A stretch of DNA of 64,000 bases from Aurantimonas sp. 22II-16-19i (GTDB taxonomy: Bacteria; Pseudomonadota; Alphaproteobacteria; Rhizobiales; Rhizobiaceae). Under the pieces are notes generated by a model, which was not told the origin of the DNA, searched no databases, and was given only the letters and a program-made list of their open reading frames with translations. The DNA lies in NCBI RefSeq assembly GCF_002088275.1, contig NZ_AQQS01000001.1, positions 248,001 to 312,000 on the forward strand. The letters run 5' to 3'. Made by a program: the position numbers and the translations under genes. Of this stretch, positions 61,794-64,000 are shown in pieces (position 1 is the stretch's first letter; each line of letters starts with the position of its first letter).

Positions 61794-62377
61794 CAGGACG
61801 TCGGGATGGCCTGCGGCTCGGCCACGGGAGCGCCTTGCGGCGCGGGCACCGTCGCGGGCTTGGCGGCAGGCTGCGCCTTCACCGCCGGAACATGGCCCGG
61901 CGGCCCGTAGATCTTCCGCTCGAGATCGACGCTGTAGCCGTCGATGAGCTGCTGGTCGACGAGCGCCTTTTCCTGCATCAGCGAGATCGCCGCGCCGACG
62001 ATCCCGTTGATCGCGCCATCCTGCACCTGGTTGAAGGCCTGCGTCTTCAGCGGATTGCCGGCAAGATCGGCGATGGTGATTTCGGTTCCGAGGGTATTGG
62101 CGCTGCCGACCAGGACAGACATGACGGCATTCTTGTAGGCGACCCTCTGGATCTCGATGTTCACCGTCGACGGCTTGCCGGCCGGGTCCTTGCCGACGAT
62201 CTTCTGGCTGACCGCCGCCTGCAGCCGCGGGCCGATTTCGGTCTCGCTCTTGACCGTCGGGGCGGTCGTCACCGTCACGCGCTGGATGTTCAGCGGTCCC
62301 GTCTCGTCGACGATCGGTTTTGCGCAGCCGGCCAACAGAACCACGACGGCAATGACGCAATATTTCAACGAACTCAT
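61793..62377 (-). CDS. hypothetical lipoprotein
   Basis: 194 residues. Signal peptide and lipobox MSSLKYCVIAVVVLLAGC (Cys18) anchor it in a membrane. The body (residues 30-150) has alternating strands, with LQAAVSQKIVGKDPAGKPSTVNIEIQRVAYKNAVMSVLVGSANTLGTEITI and ALVDQQLIDGYSVDLERKIYG, and a Pro/Ala-rich C-terminus of about 35 residues. I do not recognise the family; similar small lipoproteins occur in Hyphomicrobiales. Lies downstream of the ATP12 gene in the same direction. Confidence 0.75.
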   Translation of the reverse strand: MSSLKYCVIAVVVLLAGCAKPIVDETGPLNIQRVTVTTAPTVKSETEIGPRLQAAVSQKIVGKDPAGKPSTVNIEIQRVAYKNAVMSVLVGSANTLGTEITIADLAGNPLKTQAFNQVQDGAINGIVGAAISLMQEKALVDQQLIDGYSVDLERKIYGPPGHVPAVKAQPAAKPATVPAPQGAPVAEPQAIPTS

Positions 62378-62476
62378 TTCGGCATTTCCCTCCGAAGACT
62401 TGCAGGATGCAGTCCTGCGTAGAGGGAGATCGCGGTTTGCGGCAATGTGGCGGGCCGGAAAAGTTAAGAAATCCTT

Positions 62477-62516
62477 GCGGTGACGCGAAGATCGGTGACC
62501 TTTCGACAGTCACCGC
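62477..62516 (-). terminator. competing hairpins between ATP12 and lipoprotein genes
   Basis: gtcaccgc (62509-62516) can pair with gcggtgac at 62477-62484, and its first seven bases can pair with cggtgac at 62493-62499. This lies 60-100 bases after the ATP12 stop on the minus strand; it may end that transcript or sit in the lipoprotein leader. Confidence 0.35.
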
Positions 62517-62575
62517 GTGATTTTCGCAACAGCTTGGCGTTGCAGTCTGCCAGCGGCGGTCGAATCGGCCGCGCC

Positions 62576-63325
62576 TCAGGTCTGTTCCGTCATCGGCGAA
62601 TGCGCCGCCAGCACCAGCGTCGCCGCCTGCATCTCCTGCCGGCGCCTTTCGCGCAGCGCCATCGCCTCGTCGTCGGCGCCCCACTGCTCGATGTTCCAGT
62701 CCTCCTCGAGATTGGCGAGCGCCCAGGCCTCCTCGGCGGGCAGCCGGCCATCGGCGACGGCCAGCGCCAGCAGCGCCGAACCGGTCAGGGTGGTGACCTG
62801 GTGGAGCGCGGCGACGCCGAAGCCTTCGTCGAAACGCTCCAGATGCGCCTTCACCGCGGCCAGCGACGCCTGCGGCTGGGCGACGTGCATCACCCCCTCG
62901 GCGAGCAGGAACCGCGCCCCCAGGCGCTCCTCGGCCCAGGCGAGGAGCGGATCCCACAGCTCGCGCTGGCGCGTCACCAGCCGCTCCGGCGCATCCGCCC
63001 GGTAGAACAGCATGTCGGTCTCGGCGAAGCGGCCGATCTCGGCGCGCACCGGCCCGGGATCGGCGAGGACGCCGTCGAGGATGGTGTTGACGAGCCGCGT
63101 CACCGGCATGGTCGCGGGATCGATGCGCTCGCTCTGCCCGTCCCACTCCCTGGCGATCGCCTCGGCGACGTCCCTCGCCGGCACCGCGAGCGACCGACGC
63201 GCCGGCGTCTTCACCGGCCGCCCGTCGAGCAGGACGGCATGGCCGGCCGCGGTCTCGGCGACGGCGACTTCCCGGTAGAAGCGCTTGGGAAGCTCCGGGC
63301 GGGCGAAGGGCTGGTTGTTCGACAT
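62576..63325 (-). CDS. ATP12 family F1-ATPase assembly chaperone
   Basis: Chaperone for assembly of the F1 alpha subunit of ATP synthase, 249 residues, found in alphaproteobacteria and mitochondria. N-terminal domain KRFYREVAVAETAAGHAVLLDGRPVKTPARRSLAVPARDVAEAIAREWDGQSERIDPATMPVTRLVNTILDGV is diagnostic. The C-terminal helical domain has DMLFYRADAPERLVTRQRELWDPLLAWAEERLGARF and ALANLEEDWNIEQWGADDEA. The order HAD phosphatase then ATP12 on the same strand is common in Hyphomicrobiales. Confidence 0.94.
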   Translation of the reverse strand: MSNNQPFARPELPKRFYREVAVAETAAGHAVLLDGRPVKTPARRSLAVPARDVAEAIAREWDGQSERIDPATMPVTRLVNTILDGVLADPGPVRAEIGRFAETDMLFYRADAPERLVTRQRELWDPLLAWAEERLGARFLLAEGVMHVAQPQASLAAVKAHLERFDEGFGVAALHQVTTLTGSALLALAVADGRLPAEEAWALANLEEDWNIEQWGADDEAMALRERRRQEMQAATLVLAAHSPMTEQT

Positions 63326-63404
63326 GAAAAGAGCCTCTTTCGAAGAGATCCGGGACAGGCGGCGCGCTCGGCGGCTCGTCCCTTTCCTATCGGCGTTGCA
63401 GCGG

Positions 63405-64000
63405 TCAGGCGGCGAGGAACCGGTCGAGCGAGCGCGCCAGGGAGACGACGTCGGACGCGATCTCGTCGGCCCCCGCGCCGCGCATCAGCGCCACCGAATG
63501 GCTGCCCCAGTCGACGCCGATCGCCCGCGCCCCGGCCGCCTTCGCCATTTCCATGTCGAAGGTGGTGTCGCCGACGACGACGGCATGCCCGGCCGGGATG
63601 CCGAATTCGGCGCAGCATTCGGTGACCATCGCCGGATGCGGCTTCGACGGGCAGTCGTCGGCGGTCCGCACCGCATGGAAGCAGTCGGTCAGGCCATGAT
63701 GGGCGGTCAGCGCCGCGACGCCCCGCCGGGACTTGCCGGTGACCATGCCGACGAAGACGGCGTCGCGCGCGGCGAGCTCCCGCACCAGCTCGGCCATGCC
63801 GGGAAACAGCGCCTCGGTGAAATCCTCCCGCGCCCGCTCGGCGCGGTATTCGATCCGGTAGCCTTCCGCCACGGCCCGGACGCTCGCCTCGTCCAGCGAC
63901 GGGCGCAGCGCATGCACGGCCTTGTCGAGGGAGAGCCCGATGATCGCCCGGGTCGCCTCCGGCGCCGGCGGCTCCAGATCGAAGCGGCGGAAGGCCTGCT
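63405..64000 (-). CDS. HAD superfamily hydrolase, phosphoglycolate phosphatase-like (5' end outside window)
   Basis: The frame is open to the window edge; about 20 N-terminal residues with motif I (DxD) are missing, and the visible part begins QAFRRFDLEPPAPEATRAIIGLSLDKAV. Motif II is VFVGMVTGKSRRGVAAL (Thr), motif III CPSKPHPAMV (Lys) and motif IV VVVGDTTFDMEMAKAAGARAIGVDWGSH (Asp). The helical cap type and overall form are Gph-like; the physiological substrate is unknown. Ends 79 bases upstream of the ATP12 gene. Confidence 0.9.
   Translation of the reverse strand, partial: QAFRRFDLEPPAPEATRAIIGLSLDKAVHALRPSLDEASVRAVAEGYRIEYRAERAREDFTEALFPGMAELVRELAARDAVFVGMVTGKSRRGVAALTAHHGLTDCFHAVRTADDCPSKPHPAMVTECCAEFGIPAGHAVVVGDTTFDMEMAKAAGARAIGVDWGSHSVALMRGAGADEIASDVVSLARSLDRFLAA

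Noticed and set aside
1-64000. CRISPR array, prophage, insertion sequence or integrative element
   Set aside because: No evenly spaced repeats, transposase, integrase, phage structural gene or att-like duplication seen; the tRNA-Leu is intact with no integrase beside it.

Overview
The window is a high-GC chromosomal stretch from an alphaproteobacterium, most likely of the Hyphomicrobiales. The grounds are the Sinorhizobium-type gene order ehuABCD-eutABC-doeAB, an ATP12-type F1 assembly chaperone, the 205-residue S4 protein and the rhizobial-style class III cyclase. Genes are tightly packed. I see no transposase, integrase, IS end, phage gene or CRISPR array. Most of the window is catabolism and uptake of nitrogen-containing solutes (ectoine, amines, histidine), followed by a short housekeeping segment.

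Layout. 1-3.9 kb: the end of a cytochrome bo3 quinol oxidase operon (cyoB partial, cyoC, cyoD with an unusual Met/His-rich tail, SURF1). 4.0-17.8 kb: a complete ectoine/hydroxyectoine regulon. The ehuABCD-eutABC-doeAB operon reads leftward. The MocR-type regulator gene enuR (also leftward) and a divergent asnC-doeC-doeD block lie to its right. Together they encode import, ring opening, deacetylation, transamination and aldehyde oxidation towards aspartate. 17.9-21.3 kb: a class III nucleotide cyclase and a GMC oxidoreductase. 21.3-34.6 kb: a second MocR regulator, an enolase-superfamily enzyme, an aldehyde dehydrogenase, an FAD amine oxidase, a PotABCD-like importer, and convergent ATP-dependent hydantoinase/lactamase genes (hyuAB). 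This looks like an amine pathway whose substrate I cannot name. 35.0-41.6 kb: a TRAP transporter, a Rieske oxygenase of the quaternary-ammonium type, an agmatinase-family ureohydrolase and an ArgE-like deacylase. 41.8-43.3 kb: an MFS exporter. 43.3-49.2 kb: histidine utilisation (hutI-hutH-hutU leftward, hutF rightward) around a HutC-like site. 49.3-54.2 kb: a polysaccharide O-acetylation locus (two SGNH proteins, an MBOAT acyltransferase, a small membrane protein). 54.4-64 kb: rpsD, tRNA-Leu(GAG), lipB, acylphosphatase, an EamA transporter, a YaiI-family protein, a cytochrome b561/Mo-enzyme pair, a PAS-GGDEF cyclase, a lipoprotein, the ATP12 chaperone and a truncated HAD phosphatase.

How they work together. 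Ectoine, the unnamed amine, the TRAP substrate and histidine should all end in glutamate, aspartate or central carbon, so this is a scavenging island for osmolytes and amino compounds. Each block has its own candidate control DNA: a 21-bp motif shared by the ehuA and enuR upstream regions, a 14-bp palindrome in the enuR/asnC gap, a 9-bp inverted repeat at the second MocR gene, and a HutC-like site between hutI and hutF. The best candidates for undescribed biology are the 21-34 kb amine/lactam cluster and the 35-41 kb TRAP-Rieske-ureohydrolase cluster. All function calls were made by reading the translated sequences and recalling family features; no database search was run.
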